Shown in pieces: positions 11,501 through 23,559 of a stretch of 64,000 bases of DNA; the stretch's first letter is position 1, and each line of letters opens with the position of its first letter. The stretch comes from Stomoxys calcitrans (Eukaryota; Arthropoda; Insecta; Diptera; Muscidae). The DNA lies in contig NC_081555.1 in the NCBI RefSeq assembly GCF_963082655.1, positions 149,434,505-149,498,504 on the forward strand, given 5' to 3'. The notes beneath the pieces are model-generated. The model worked only from the letters and a program-made list of their open reading frames with translations, was not told the origin of the DNA and did no database searches. Both the position numbers and the translations under genes were made by a program.

Positions 11501-12058
11501 CCCTAGAAACGTGGTCCCACATTTGGATATCAGATTCATATTCTACTCGCAAATACCCTTCATTTGAGTCCCATATTACCATGATCGGTAATTATGTCCG
11601 ATTTAGGGGTATTTTGGAGCTTGGGGTGGTCCCCCTAGCACTTGGTCCGACAATTGGATATCAGATACGTTTTCTTATTCCAAATACCTTTCATTTGAGT
11701 CCCATATTGTCGTGATTGTTGTAAATATATGTTTGGTATGTTTTAAGGTGGGGCAGCCCCCCTAGGGACCCCATCCGAAATTTGGTTACCAAATTTTTTA
11801 TTTTTAGGGTACTATATGAGAGCACACAAAATTTCGCTTAAATCGCACCACCCATCTCCGAGATCTGGAGTTTCTGAAAATTAGGGTAAGGGGGAGGGTC
11901 CGCCCCCCTTCAGATATTAAAAAATGTGGTACCCTATTTTCACGAGGGGTCATTATGCACCATGTGGGAAAATTCAAGAAAATCGGTTCAGCCGTTTCTG
12001 AGTCTATAAGGAACACACAAACATAAAAACTAATAAACAAACACAAATTGATTTGTAT
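11501..12058 (-). repeat. family B element, inverted copy
   Basis: The reverse complement of family B markers is clear: cctttcatttgagtcccata appears twice, and aaaatcggttcagccgtttc lies near the end. The element stops at a TA run (tatatatatat) beside the mariner MITE, as family B starts beside a TA run at 2605. The left part is lost in the gap or in the satellite. Confidence 0.7.
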
Positions 12059-12065
12059 ATATATA

Positions 12066-12302
12066 TTGGGTTGCCCAAAAAGTAATTGCGGATTTTTTAA
12101 AAGAAAGTAAATGCATTTTTAATAAAACTTAGAATGAACTTTAATCAAATATACTTTTTTTACACTTTTTTTCTAAAGCAAGCTTAAAGTAAAAGCTGAT
12201 AACTAACAGAAGAAAGAAAGCAATTACAGAGTCACAAGCTGTGAAAAAATTTGTCAACGCCGACTATATGAAAAATCCGCAATTACTTTTTGGGCAACCC
12301 AA
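12066..12302. mobile_element. mariner-type MITE, copy 1 (237 bp)
   Basis: Terminal inverted repeats start TTGGGTTGCCCAAAAAGTAA and end with the complement, with TA on both sides (12064-12065 and 12303-12304). The interior is about 170 bp with no coding capacity. The ends resemble those of mariner elements (mellifera/cecropia-like TIRs with AGTAATTGCGG). It would need a mariner transposase from elsewhere; none is in this window. Confidence 0.93.
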
Positions 12303-12304
12303 TA

Positions 12305-13215
12305 AAAAATTTTGCTGGGGCCGATCGTATCATGGCTTCGTCAACTGATGGATACTCCGGCATTCTAATCCTATAAAATCTATTCGATTCAGATAACGCA
12401 CTGGCTTTTTGGAGAGAGAGATTAGAATGTATAAGAATTTCAACCTGCGCTTAAAAAAAATACGTTGCCGGGAAGTGTTCGTTATACTGAATTTCGTTAT
12501 AGAAGGGTAAAAATATCTGAAAAAGTTGTATTTTCAATTCTTATTCGTTATAGAGAAGTTCGACTGTATTGTCTTATTTTTATCATATCCATCATTCACA
12601 AATTCTCTTTTATTCCCTAAGTATCGCTTGTTTGTATTTGTGCGAATTTGTGAGCATGAAAAAAAGTATAGAACTGGCCAGAGATAACAACAAAGTCAGT
12701 AATACCTGCCCCAACTACACTACCAACATCTAGACATAACGATAACAGTAATTAACATGTTATACATTAATATTCAAACATCCCCCCGCTCTCAACATTA
12801 ATGAAAACTGGGTCTTACCCCCGAGGCAATAACCCCAGCGACATGAGGCGGCACTTCATTAGCTCATCTTGATACTACTTAGCGCAATATCTTGCTCTAC
12901 ATGCGGAAAACAAGAACAACAACAAAAAAAAAATCCCCGCATCTATATGGGTACACGTATTTTGTGGCGTATTCACACTTTGTCGATGTTATTATTGTTG
13001 GAGTTGGGAGTTATTATCATAGATGGAACACATACGCACACACACACACACACACACACATGAACTTAGACTCGTATGAATAATTTGCTGTGTGAAGCGC
13101 CCAATCCCAAAAGGCTATGAGAAAATAAGCTGGCTCAAGTGTGAAGAGATGCGCTAGAAGTTATCCCAGCAAAAAAGAAATGAAATACAATTTTTCAAAA
13201 TAATACTAAAAAAAA
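12305..13215. other. unique sequence with a (CA)12 microsatellite
   Basis: No recognisable coding sequence. A dinucleotide run (CA)12 lies at 13037-13060. The rest is AT-rich with no repeat I recognise. Confidence 0.55.
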
Positions 13216-14172
13216 AACAAGTAAAAGCGTGCAAAGTTCGCCCTGGCCGAATCTTATACCGAGTTCTTTCCCGGTACCTCTTATTAGACAAACAAAGGAC
13301 AAAAGAAAAGAATTGCTATGCTAATTGAACTGTGCGTTGGAGACCACAGTCAGGTTATGGAGCGATTTGGGCCATATTTGACACAGTTGTTGAAAGTCAT
13401 AACAAAACACCTAATGCAAAATTTAAGTTAAATCAGATGAGAATTGCGCCATCTAGTGGGTGAAAAATCAGAATCCAAGATCGGTTTATATGGCGGCTAT
13501 ATTAGGTTATGGACCGATTTAAACACAGTACTTAGCACAGTTGTTGGACGTCACAACGAAACACGTTATGCAAAATTTCAGCCAAAACGGATAGGAATTG
13601 CGTGTTCAAGGGGCCCAAGAAATTAAGATCCCAGATCGGTTTATATGGCAGCTAAATTAGGTTATGGATCGATTTGAACCATATTTGACACAGTTGTTGG
13701 AAGTCATAACAGAAGTCATAATTTCAGCAAAATCCGATAGGAATTGCGCTCTCTGGTGGGTCAAGAAGTTAAAATCCAATATCGGTTTATATGGCAGCTA
13801 TATCAGGTTATGAACCGATATAAACCGTACTTAGCACAGTTGTTGGTAGTCATAGTAAAACACCTCATGCAAAGAATAAGAATAGCGCCCTTTAGAGGCT
13901 CAAGAAGTCAAGATCCCAGATCGGTATATAGGGCAGCTATATCAAAACATGGTCCGATATGGCCCATTTACAAACCCAACCGATCTACACTAAGAAGAAG
14001 TATTTGTGCAAAATTTCAAGCGGATAGCTTTACTCCTTCGAAAGTAAGCGTGCTTTCAACAGACAAACGGACGGGCATGGCTAGATCGATTTTATAGGGC
14101 CTTAGACGAATATTTCGAGGAGTTACAAACAGTATGACGAAATTAGTACACCCCCATCCTATAGTGTAACAA
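13216..14172 (+). repeat. H1 element, nearly complete
   Basis: Starts acaagtaaaagcgtgcaaag with an imperfect hairpin (ttcgccctggccgaa), continues in about five H1 units, then cgtgctttcaacagacaaac. The far end, cccccatcctatagtg, is truncated before the usual ggtgggtataaaa. The GACG tract is short here (acggacgggcatgg). Confidence 0.75.
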
Positions 14173-14229
14173 TTTTTCGAAAAAAAAAATTTAAAAATTT
14201 GATGCATGATTGCTAGATTCTGGATATTT

Positions 14230-14972
14230 TGCAATGGCGAGGGGCCTAACGCAATTCAATGTCCCAAAATTCAGTAAAATTGGTTAATAAATTCACAATT
14301 TATGGGCCTAAAACCTTAAACGTTAGATCGGAATATATGAAGGCAACATCCAAATCTGAACCGGCCAAATCTGATTTGGGCCATATAAAACAGGGATATG
14401 GAGGAGGCCAACACAACTCGCAATCGGACAATATATGCGCTTATTATGGACCTATCTTGGCTAGATTAAACAAAGATGTCGGGAGGCCTAACACAACTCA
14501 ATGTCCCAAATTCCAGCGAAATCAGGTGATAAATGTGGCTTTAATAGGTCTTTGATGTCAGACCGATCTATATGGTGCTATATAAAGTTAAAGTCACATA
14601 TATCCCATCTTCAACTTTTGCCTATGAACAAAGAAAAAATTCTGTGCAGAACTCAACATCTCTATATTTTAAGACTGTAGCGTGATTCCAATAGACGGAC
14701 GGACGGACATGGCTAGATTGTCTTAGCCAAAAAGACGTATCTGTGCCAAATTTCATCTCAATATCTCAATTTTTTAAGACTGTAGAGTGATTACAACAGA
14801 TGGACGGACGTACGAACAGACGGACAGACACACTGACATCCTCAAATCATCTTAGAATTTTACGACGATCAGAAATACATATATTCTTTGTAGGGTCGGA
14901 AATTGATATCTTGATGTTTTCCAAATGGAATGGCTAAATGAATATACCCGCTATCCTATGGTGGTATACCCA
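14230..14972 (+). repeat. H2-type element fragment with (GACG)n end
   Basis: H2 units read in the plus sense (ggcctaacacaactcaatgt, tcccaaattccagcgaaat). Two GACG tracts follow (14694-14712 and 14800-14830), then tatattctttgtagggtcgg and a degenerate terminus, tatcctatggtggtatacc. Internal deletions have shortened the units. Confidence 0.65.
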
Positions 14973-14974
14973 AA

Positions 14975-15760
14975 AATTATGACGATTAATAGGCACATAA
15001 TCCTTTTCAGTACTGTAGTTAATTTTTCACGCCTTGGGTATAAGCTCCACCATGGCCTACTTCGGTGTGTAGTATAGAGCCAGGCTCGCCTTGAAAACCA
15101 GCTCCAGCCTTGTCGGAGTGACTCCAAGGGAGTCATGCAACAGCACACTATCTTCCCCTCATCAATGACATCAACGATAAGATCTTCCATTGATTGAGCC
15201 CTTGTAGATATTATGATATTCTGATCATCGTCCTCTTACTGGCTGCCTGAAAAATATGTCCCAATCAGAAGTTCCACGTTCTCCTCCTATTTTCGCTGTG
15301 TGCTTTCCTTCTTCTCTTCTCAGAGAGCTTGATGCGTGTGAAACATTAAAGAGCACCTTGCGCAATCTAGATCTTGCACTACGGTCCTCTTATAATTTTC
15401 AGAATTTCGGCTAATACCTTCTTTTGCTCTTCTCGTCTGCTTCTTGAACCTGCTCTGCTGTGTTCTCTCTCTCTTCGCCTTAGCCTCCTTATTGAGTACC
15501 TTAAGTTCTGGTGTCGGTCATTATTGGTTTGTCTTACGTGACGGTTATCTTTCTGGATATTCATTTCGGCTCTCCGTAAAATATGCTCTCGGGGATCCAA
15601 GCCTACACATATACTATCGCACTTAATTTTCCCCGAACTCCTATACAGGTTCCTTCCTCCTCTATCCTGCTCAACTTGAAACCCTTCCCGTATTGATCCA
15701 AAACAGAGCACTCGGTGGAGTGCCAAAACAATTTTATCGGGAAACTAATGCGCCATTAGT
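14975..15760 (-). other. unrecognised sequence with coding-like open frames
   Basis: Two minus-strand open frames, 15379-15726 (115 codons, rich in Arg with a basic RRLRRREREHSRAGSRSR stretch) and 14951-15190 (79 codons), lie in non-repetitive sequence of higher GC content than its surroundings. I recognise no domain. They could be remnants of a transposon ORF1 or of a host exon. No start context, splice sites or conservation can be judged from the sequence alone. Confidence 0.3.
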
Positions 15761-15839
15761 AAGCTCACATCTCTAAACTGGGAGATTGGTCTGTGTTGCA
15801 GCTATAGACAAATATAATGGAGCATAGGTTACCATATCT

Positions 15840-15990
15840 GCCTATGACGCCGAACGCCTAGGTTCAAACATCAGAAAAATTTTCAGTGGTGGTTATCCCC
15901 CTATTAATGCTGGTCACATTTATCCCCTGTTTCTGGTTCCGGTCCAAAGGACCGATCGGTGCCGGAACGTGATGGCCATTGTTTATTTAA
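15840..15990 (+). repeat. SINE fragment
   Basis: gacgccgaacgcctaggttc, aaattttcagtggtggtta and cctattaatgctggtcaca match the SINE at 296-452 and 48895. The B box is degenerate (aggttcaaacatc). The 3' half is replaced by unrelated sequence after about 15920. Confidence 0.6.
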
Positions 15991-16019
15991 AAGCGCCAAA
16001 AAACTTGTCTTTCATATCG

Positions 16020-16290
16020 AGAATAATAGACACTCAGCATTTAAGTAATAGCTGGTGCCGCCCGGCCTCTCATTGAGACTCCCCATTTGATACCGCAGAT
16101 TGTCCGCGATTGTAGTTGCAGCTACTCTGTATACGAAGCATCCCACTATCCGCAACCTATGAAGGTGTCCGGTAGCTCTCAGTTGAGTTTCTCATTACAT
16201 ATGACCACCACACAGATCGGAGCACAAAGTGTTCATAGTTCAGCCTGTGGGTGTTCATAGTTGTCCCGTTCAGGTAGAAAATTTAGTAGT
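16020..16290 (+). repeat. dispersed repeat shared with 39530-39800
   Basis: Shared blocks with the later copy are gtaatagctg, cattgagactcccc / cactgagactctcc, agcatcc...ctatccgcaacct, accacacagatcggagc / accacacaagttggagc, and ttcagcctgtg / tccagcctgtg. Identity is moderate. I cannot assign a family. Confidence 0.5.
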
Positions 16291-16565
16291 AGCAGTAGTA
16301 TAAAAATATAATCCGATCTCGACCATAATCGGCGCGGATAAAGAGAGGTAGAACAAAACTCAGTATTTCAAATTTTAGTGAAATTTGATCATAAATGCTA
16401 CTCTGATGTACATTATGGTCAACAAGGCAGTTATATACAAATATTGTCGGCTTTAAACCATACTAGACTGGAATATGAAGTGGAGTTATGCGAAATCGAG
16501 TAGTTATTAGTTGATGATCTTAAATCGGAAGTTCCATCTATATGAGAGAGAATATGACTGCTGCC
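16291..16565 (+). repeat. degenerate H3/H2 units
   Basis: Weak matches to H units: taatccgatctcgaccataa, tttcaaattttagtgaaatt and ggcagttatatacaaatat. No termini are visible. Confidence 0.45.
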
Positions 16566-16589
16566 CCGCCCCTGATATTAAAATCGTTC

Positions 16590-17880
16590 TGGTAGATGTT
16601 TATGCGAATGGAAGGACCAACAGTCGGAAAGTTTAGCCTCCACGATATAATGTCCGATAATGGATTGAGGCTGATAGACTTCCCAATGGCAAAAAACATG
16701 GTAGTTAGTAGCACCAGATTTCAACATAAAAATATTCACCCCATTCACCGTGTCACCCGATCAAAGCTCGAGCAACCAAATTGATCATGTAGTGATAGAT
16801 GGAAGGCATTCATCCAGCGTATTAGATGAACGATCAATCCATGGAGCGAAACTAGATTCGCATCATTACCTTGTTGCAGCAAAGGTTCGCTCCCGTTTGA
16901 GCATGGCGAGGAAAGTACGATCTAACATTGCACGGAAGCTCGATACTGAAAAGCTGCAAACACCGCAACCGATGACAACGGCATGATCACCTCGACTGAC
17001 CCAACTGCTTGGTGAAAGCACTCCTTGTTCCGATGATATAATGGCAAACTATGATATAGTGGCAAACTATTACCCTCTCCATGGAAATTGCCGTGAAATC
17101 CGTACTTGGGTACTGAAATCCTCCCCCAAGAAACCCACGGAACGTCTTAGAGTGTCGAGATGCTACTGAAGCCAAGAATGCGGCATTTAGAGCAATCCTG
17201 CAGTCAGTAACAATGCGCCAGATGAAGGGGAGGTATCGGGAGAAGAGGAGAGAGGAGAAACGTCTATTCCGCAGAAAGAAAAAGGAAATGGAAAGACGTG
17301 AGTGTGAGCGAATAGAGATGTACAGGAGACAAAATGAAGTTCGGAAATTCTACCAAAGAATTGAACTTCAAACCGAAGGCTTTGGTGCAGGCTCATTCTC
17401 CTGCAGAGACAAAGAAAGAAACTGACACAGATAGCATGCTTTGGATATAGAAAGAAAATTTCCAACCCAGCTGTTAGTGTCCGACGTTGGCGGCGAAGAG
17501 GATACCGCAGAACCAATCGCTGATGATGGTATAGAATGTTTACCACCTAGTCAGAATGAGGTTCAAGTAGTTGTGACCCGACTGAAAAACAACAAGGCAG
17601 CAGGAGACGACGGCTTAGCCGCTGAACTATTTAAGGCCGGAAGCGAAACGTTAATAAGGCGTATGCATTAGCTTGCGTGCACAATCTGGCTAGAAGAACG
17701 CATACCCGATGATTGGAAACTCAGCATACTATGTCCAGTACACAAGAAAGGAGACAAGACTGAATGTGCCAACTGCAGAGTTATAAGTCTATTCCCTATC
17801 GCGCTTGGCACGCTATTCTACGTTCGGCTAGTGGAACAAATGTTCTGAAGCAAAAATGCAAATTGCCCATTAACATTCCT
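16590..17880 (+). pseudogene. RTE-like LINE remnant: endonuclease and start of reverse transcriptase
   Basis: A broken copy of a non-LTR retrotransposon ORF2. 16596-16990 encodes the C-terminal endonuclease part in two frames: VGKFSLHDI, SDNGLRLIDF, NQIDHVVIDGRHSSSVLD and DSHHYLVAAKVRSRL (the SDH-type motif, here DSHH). 17187-17425 encodes a very basic linker rich in RR and KKK. 17441-17840 encodes the RT N-terminus: LKNNKAAGDDGLAAELFK, then, after a stop near 17671, IWLEERIPDDWKLSILCPVH and KKGDKTECANC. RT palm motifs with the catalytic Asp pair are missing; an H3 element follows from 17940. The motif style fits the RTE/R4-like group, which usually lacks RNase H. At least three frame breaks make it non-functional. 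Confidence 0.8.
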
Positions 17881-17939
17881 TTAAGGAAGAGGGGCACACT
17901 TCTCACATATGGCATTATATGCCAGCTATACCATAAAAC

Positions 17940-20176
17940 AGGTAAAAAGGTATTAAGTTCGGCCGGGCGAACTTTGGGGTATATATGTAAGACCCTTTCG
18001 TCACAATCCGATGAAAATTGGTCACTTATTCACCCAAATTCGGCACGGACATTGAGTGGTTCTATAAATATAAGTCTCTGTTGAATTTTGTATTTCAAAT
18101 TTCAACAAAATCGGGTAATAAATAAAGCTTTTATGACCCTTAACCGGCATATCGGTCTATATGGCAGCTATATCTAAACGCAGGCCTATTTTAACCACGT
18201 TTGGGTTGGAGGGGGGGTGGCCGAAAACTACTCACTGTTTTTATTTTCAGTGAAATTGGATAAAAAAACAAGACTTTTATGGGCTTCAGACCCTTTATCG
18301 GCAGATCGGTCCATATGGCAGCAATATCTAAATATTGTCCCATCTGAACCATATTTGGGTCCTATGTTAGGAGGCCTAAAACTACTCACTGTTTGAAATT
18401 TCAGCACAATCGGTTAAAAAATAAAACTTTTATGGGCTTCAGACCCTTAATCGGCAGATCGGTCTATATGGCAGCTATATCTAAATATTGTCCGATCTGA
18501 ACCATATTTGGGTCCAATGTTAGAAGGTCTAAAACTACTCACTGTATCAAATTTCAGTTAAATCGGTTAAAAACTAAAACTTTTATGGGCTTCAGACCCT
18601 TTATCGGCAGATCGGTCTATATGGAAGCTATATCTAAATATAGTCCGATCCAAACCATATTTGGGCCGGATGTCGGGAGGTCGAAAACTACCAACTGTTT
18701 CAAATTTTAGCAAAATCGGATAATAAATAGGGGTTTTATGGGCTTCAGACACTTTATCGGGAGATCGGTCTATATGGCAGCTATATCTAAATATAGTCCG
18801 ATCTGAACCATATTTGGGTCCTATGTTAGATGGCCTAAAACTAATCACTGTCTCAAATTTCAGCATAATCGGTTAAAAAATAAAACTTTAATGGGCTTCA
18901 GACCCTTTATCGGGAGATCGGTCTATATGACAGCTATATCTAAATACAGTCCAATTTAAACCATATTTAAGTCAGATGTTGGTAGGTCTTAAAATACTCT
19001 CTGTTTTAAGTTTCAGCAAAATCGGATAAAAAATAAAGCTTTTATGGGTTTTAGACCCCTTATCGGTAGATCGGTCTATATGGCAGCTATATCTAAATAT
19101 TGTTCGATCTGAACCATATTTGGGTCAGATATCAAGAGGCTTCAAATAACCCACTGTTTCAAATTTCATCGAAATTGGGCAATAAATAAAGCTTTTATGG
19201 GCTTCAGACCCTTTATCGGCAGATCGGTCTATATGGCAGCTATATCTAAATATAAGCCGATCTGAACCATATTCGGGTCAGATATTGGTAGGCATTAAAC
19301 TACTCACTGTTTCAAATTTCAGCCAAATCGGATGATAAATAAAGCTTTTATGGGCTTCAGACACTTTATCGGCAGATCGGTCTATATAGCAGCTATATCT
19401 AAATATAGCCCGATCTTAACCAAATTTGGGTCCTATGTTAGAAGGCCTTAAACTACTTTCTGTTTCAAATTTCAGCCAAATCGGATGATAAATAAAGCTT
19501 TTATGGGCTTCAGACCCTTTATCGGCAGATCGTTCTATATGGCAGCTATATCTTAATATAGTCCGATTTGGTCCATATTTAGGTCGGATGTCGGGAGGCT
19601 TAAAATAACGCAGTGTTTCAAATTTCAGCGAATTTGGACGATAACTAAAGCTTTTGTGGGCTTCAGACCCTTTCTCGGCAGATCGGTCTATATGACAGCT
19701 ATATATAAATATAGCCCGATCTGAACCATACTTAAATCAGATGTCGGGAGGCCTAAATTAATTCACTGTTTCAAATTTCAGCAAATTCGGATGATAATTA
19801 AAGCTTTTATGGGCATTAGACCCTTTATCGGATAATCGGTCTATATAGCAGCTATATCCAAATATGATCCGATTTGGCCCGTTCAAAAACTTTACCAGCG
19901 TGCATCAAAAACACGTATTTGTGGCAAATTTCAGATCAATATCTCAATTTTTGAAGCATGGAGAGTGATTACAACAGACGGACGGACGGACGGAGAGATG
20001 GACAGACGGATAGACGGACAGACGGACAAACACACGGACATCATTAAATCGTCCCAGAATTTTACGACGATCCGAAATATATATACTTTGTAGGGCCCGA
20101 TATTGGTATTTCGATGTGTTGCAAACGGAATGACTTAATGAATATAGCCCCTATCCTACGGTGATGGGTATAAAAA
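17940..20176 (+). mobile_element. full-length H3 element
   Basis: Starts aggtaaaaaggtattaagtt with hairpin-like ttcggccgggcgaa at about 17957-17970. It contains 11-12 tandem units of 152-154 bp (gggcttcagaccctttatcg starts near 18281, 18433, 18587, 18740), then a GACG tract at 19977-20030, tatatatactttgtagggcc, and the terminus ctatcctacggtgatgggta. The most constant part of every unit is cagatcggtctatatggcag. This is the longest clean unit array in the window and carries no ORF. Confidence 0.85.
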
Positions 20177-20339
20177 CATATTTCAATCTGGTCCATATGC
20201 AGCATGCCTATCGAGAGGTCCAATTCAATATGCTTTTGCACATGCGTCTATTTAGGGCTTGAGACCTTTAATCGCTGATGAGTATGTATGGGGGAATATA
20301 AAGGTATTGCTATTTTTATTAGAGCCCATTTTCTGCTTG

Positions 20340-20480
20340 TGGTAAAAAATAATTATTTGTCGAACAGTCGGATAGACAGATGGACAGATTGACAGACACA
20401 CCGGCGGATGGACAGACGCACAAACAGACAGATGGATGGATGGAAAGACAGGCGAATAGACAGTAGATGGTCACGAATTG
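20340..20480 (+). repeat. (GACR)n mini-me-like microsatellite tract
   Basis: Irregular gacagatg, gacagacac, gatggatgg and gacagtagatgg motifs follow about 160 bp of degenerate H sequence (20180-20335). It resembles a decayed GTCY tract of another H element end. Confidence 0.5.
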
Positions 20481-22083
20481 ATCCTATTAGATTTTTGTAA
20501 GGATCAAAAATATCTATGTGGCCTTGAAACCAGAAAAGGCGCTTTTTTCTGGCCAATTTCGCTGGAATTTGGTATAGTGATCTCTAAAAGACCCCTTTAA
20601 ATCCGTGTCTAATATGATCTAGAACAAGCCATAATGTGAAATTGATGTAATTAGCCCGGTCTCCCAAGTTTGTTTCTTGCGTTCATAAAGGGTGCATTTT
20701 TCATGGCATTTTGAAAAAATATAGATTAGATGTATGTCCATGGTGGTGGGTAAAGAAGTTTCGGCTCGACCGATTTTATGGCATTTTCTCTTGGACCACA
20801 CTTTCCCAAACGAGCAATTTGTTTTAAAAACGTTTACTGGGCATTATTGCCTGTAATGCTCATACATGTTAACCAATGTGTATAGCACATATACAGCATA
20901 GCCCTTTTTAACAGCATTGGCTTTGTCTTCAAGCTTTTGGGCATTATTTAGTGGAACACTCCAACAGCACTAAAGTGAAATCCCCCCCAAAGACAATGAC
21001 AATAATAACCACACCAACAAGACCGCTGCCATTTTCAGCGGCAGACACTAACACTTCAACTCATTAAAAGGCGCCAAACAGTGGAGTACTCGTACAAGAG
21101 GATGAAAGCGAGTGTGAGTATAATTGAGTGTATGCTTGTATATGCAAGTTGGACTGTGTGTGAGTGTGTGATAGAATGCACCAGCCACAGCATTAATTTG
21201 TTTAACAATGTACCACACAAAACTCACAAGCAAACAAATAGACGGAGAGACAGACAGACACCAGCACAGTTGTGTAAGCCCATAGATGACGGTGTTAAAG
21301 TGTCACATAAACATTCAAGGATGTGTGAAGAGAAATATACATTCATATGTATGTATGTGAAGGCACACACACCACTACCATTGAAGAGACATATTCCTTA
21401 TAGTCTTATTTGTGCATGTATTGGAGTGTGTTTATGTGTATTTCTCTAAGGATGTCATGCCATTTTATGTTCCTATTATGTTTATGTGTCTAAACAATTA
21501 TCTTCAAGGTATATATAATTACTTCCCTAACACCAGCGCATACTTCCTACACATGCATGTATATTAATTTACACATGTTGACACACACACACACACACAC
21601 ACACTGTTACACACATTTCATTATTTGGTAGAATTGTGTTAAATTAATTGACTTTGACACTTTTTAACTAAAATGTTGTGTCACCTGAGAGAGTGTTAAC
21701 TTAAGGCAAGATAGGGAGAAAAAGGCATAGAAAAGGAAGTCCTTTTAAAGAAAATTATTTTCCAACTCATACAGGAATAATGAAATTTTTATATTTCAGC
21801 GACATGTCAATGTCTTGGTTACATATGCAAATTTGTTTATTTATCAGACATTCACATAATTTTTAAAAGAAATTTTCTATTTGCCTACGTGCATTTGTGT
21901 ATATTGCTACCGTCAATGTTAATTTGTTTGGGGGAAAATTGAAATGTTTTAATAAGGATAATAGAAACCAAGGAAGAAGGGAGGAGAAAGGCGCGTCATA
22001 GAAAGGACGAAAATTGAACTTTGAATTGTACGTTATACTACTTTTTAATGTGAGAAAAGACAACTAGAACTAAAGGAAGTTTT
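20481..22083. other. unique sequence with (AC)12 microsatellite
   Basis: No gene recognised. The dinucleotide run (AC)12 is at 21581-21604. Several stretches rich in tgtgtg and cacaca around 21130-21440 produce a 122-codon open frame (21081-21449) without any motif, which I treat as chance. Confidence 0.5.
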
Positions 22084-23541
22084 TTATACCCACCACCGCA
22101 GGATGGGGGTATATTCATTTTGTCATTCCGTTTGCAATATATCGAAATATCCATTTCCGGCCCTATAAAGTATATATGTTCTGTCCGTCTGTCCGTCTGT
22201 CTATTGAAATCACGCTACAGTCTTTAAAAATAGAGATATTGAGCTGAAACTTTGCACAGATTCTTTTTTTCTCCATAAGCAGGTTAAGTTCGAAGATGGG
22301 CTATATTGGACTATATCTTGTTATAGCCCCCATATAGACCGATCGACCGATTTAGGGTCTTAGGCTCATAAAAGCCCCATTTATTATCCGATTTTGCTGA
22401 AATTTCGGACAGTGAGCTGTGTTAGGCCCTTCAATAGCCTTTGTGAATTTGGCCCAGATCGGTCAGGATTTGGATATAGCTGCCATATAGACCGATCTCT
22501 CGGTTTTAGGTTTTGAGGCCATAAAAGACGCATTTATTGTCCGATGTCGCAAAAATTTGGGACAGTGAGTTAAGTTAAGTCCAGAGATATACTTGTGCAA
22601 TATGGCACAGATCGGTTCAGATTTGGATTTAGCTGCCATATAGACCGATCTTTCGATTTAAGGTTTTGGGCCCATTAAAGGCGCATTTATTGTCTGATGT
22701 CGCCGAAATTTGGGACAGTGAGCTATATTAAGCCCCTTGATATAATTCTGCCATATGGCACAGATCGGTTCAGATTTGGGTATAGCTGCCATATAGACTG
22801 ATCTCAAGATTTTAGGTCTTGGGCCCATAAAATGCGCATTTGTTGTCCGATATCGCCGAAATTTTGGACAGTGAGTTGTGTTAGGCTCTTCGACATCCTT
22901 CTTCAATTTGGCCCAGATCGGTTTAGATGTGGATATAGCTGCCATATATACCGATCCACCGATTTAGGGTCTTAGGCCAACAAAAGCCACATTTATTATT
23001 CGATGTCGCTGAAATTCGGGACAGTGAGTTGCGTTAGGTACTTCAACATTCTTTGACAATTTGGCCCAGATCGGTCTAGGTTTGGATATAGCTGCCATAT
23101 AGACAATGACTTGTGATTATTAGACCACTCAATGTCCGTGCCGAATTTGGTCCAAATCGGACCATATTTCAATAAAGTTGCTATGGGGGTATAAGTTATG
23201 CATTTTTCATCGGATTATGATGGAAGATGGTTTATATATTGGGCTGCCCAAAAAGTAATTGCGGATTTTTCATATAGTCGGCGTTGACAAATTTTTTCAC
23301 AGCTTGTGACTCTGTAATTGCATTCTTTCTTCTGTCAGTTATCAGCTGTTACTTTAAGCTTGCTTTAGAAAAAAAGTGTAAAAAAAGAATATTTGATTAA
23401 AGTTCATTCTAAGTTTTATTAAAAATTCATTTACTTTCTTTTAAAAAATCCGCAAATACTTTTTGGCCAACCCAATATATACCTCAAGTGGTGGTTATAC
23501 AAATTTCGGCCCGGTAGAACTTTACTCCTTCTTACTTGTTT
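22084..23541 (-). mobile_element. full H2 element carrying a mariner MITE
   Basis: Left terminus ttttatacccaccaccgcag, TA tract near 22170, GTCY tract at 22184-22202, then about seven H2 units of ~152 bp, and right end tttactccttcttacttgtt. Minus-strand frame 22658-22945 is open over almost two units and reads MAAIS...KF...RSVYMAAIP. The MITE at 23239-23475 splits the right part. Confidence 0.8.
23239..23475. mobile_element. mariner-type MITE, copy 2 (237 bp)
   Basis: Same family as copy 1 in the opposite orientation: it starts TTGGGCTGCCCAAAAAGTAA and is flanked by TA at 23237-23238 and 23476-23477. The host H2 sequence continues on both sides (gatggtttata before, tacctcaagtggtggtta after). 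Confidence 0.92.
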
Positions 23542-23559
23542 TATTTTGTGACAATTTTA

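Noticed and set aside
9095..11582. Very long open frames (up to 814 codons) in both strands
   Set aside because: They are translations of the stop-free GGAA/GGAT satellite and of the N gap; peptides are pure short repeats.
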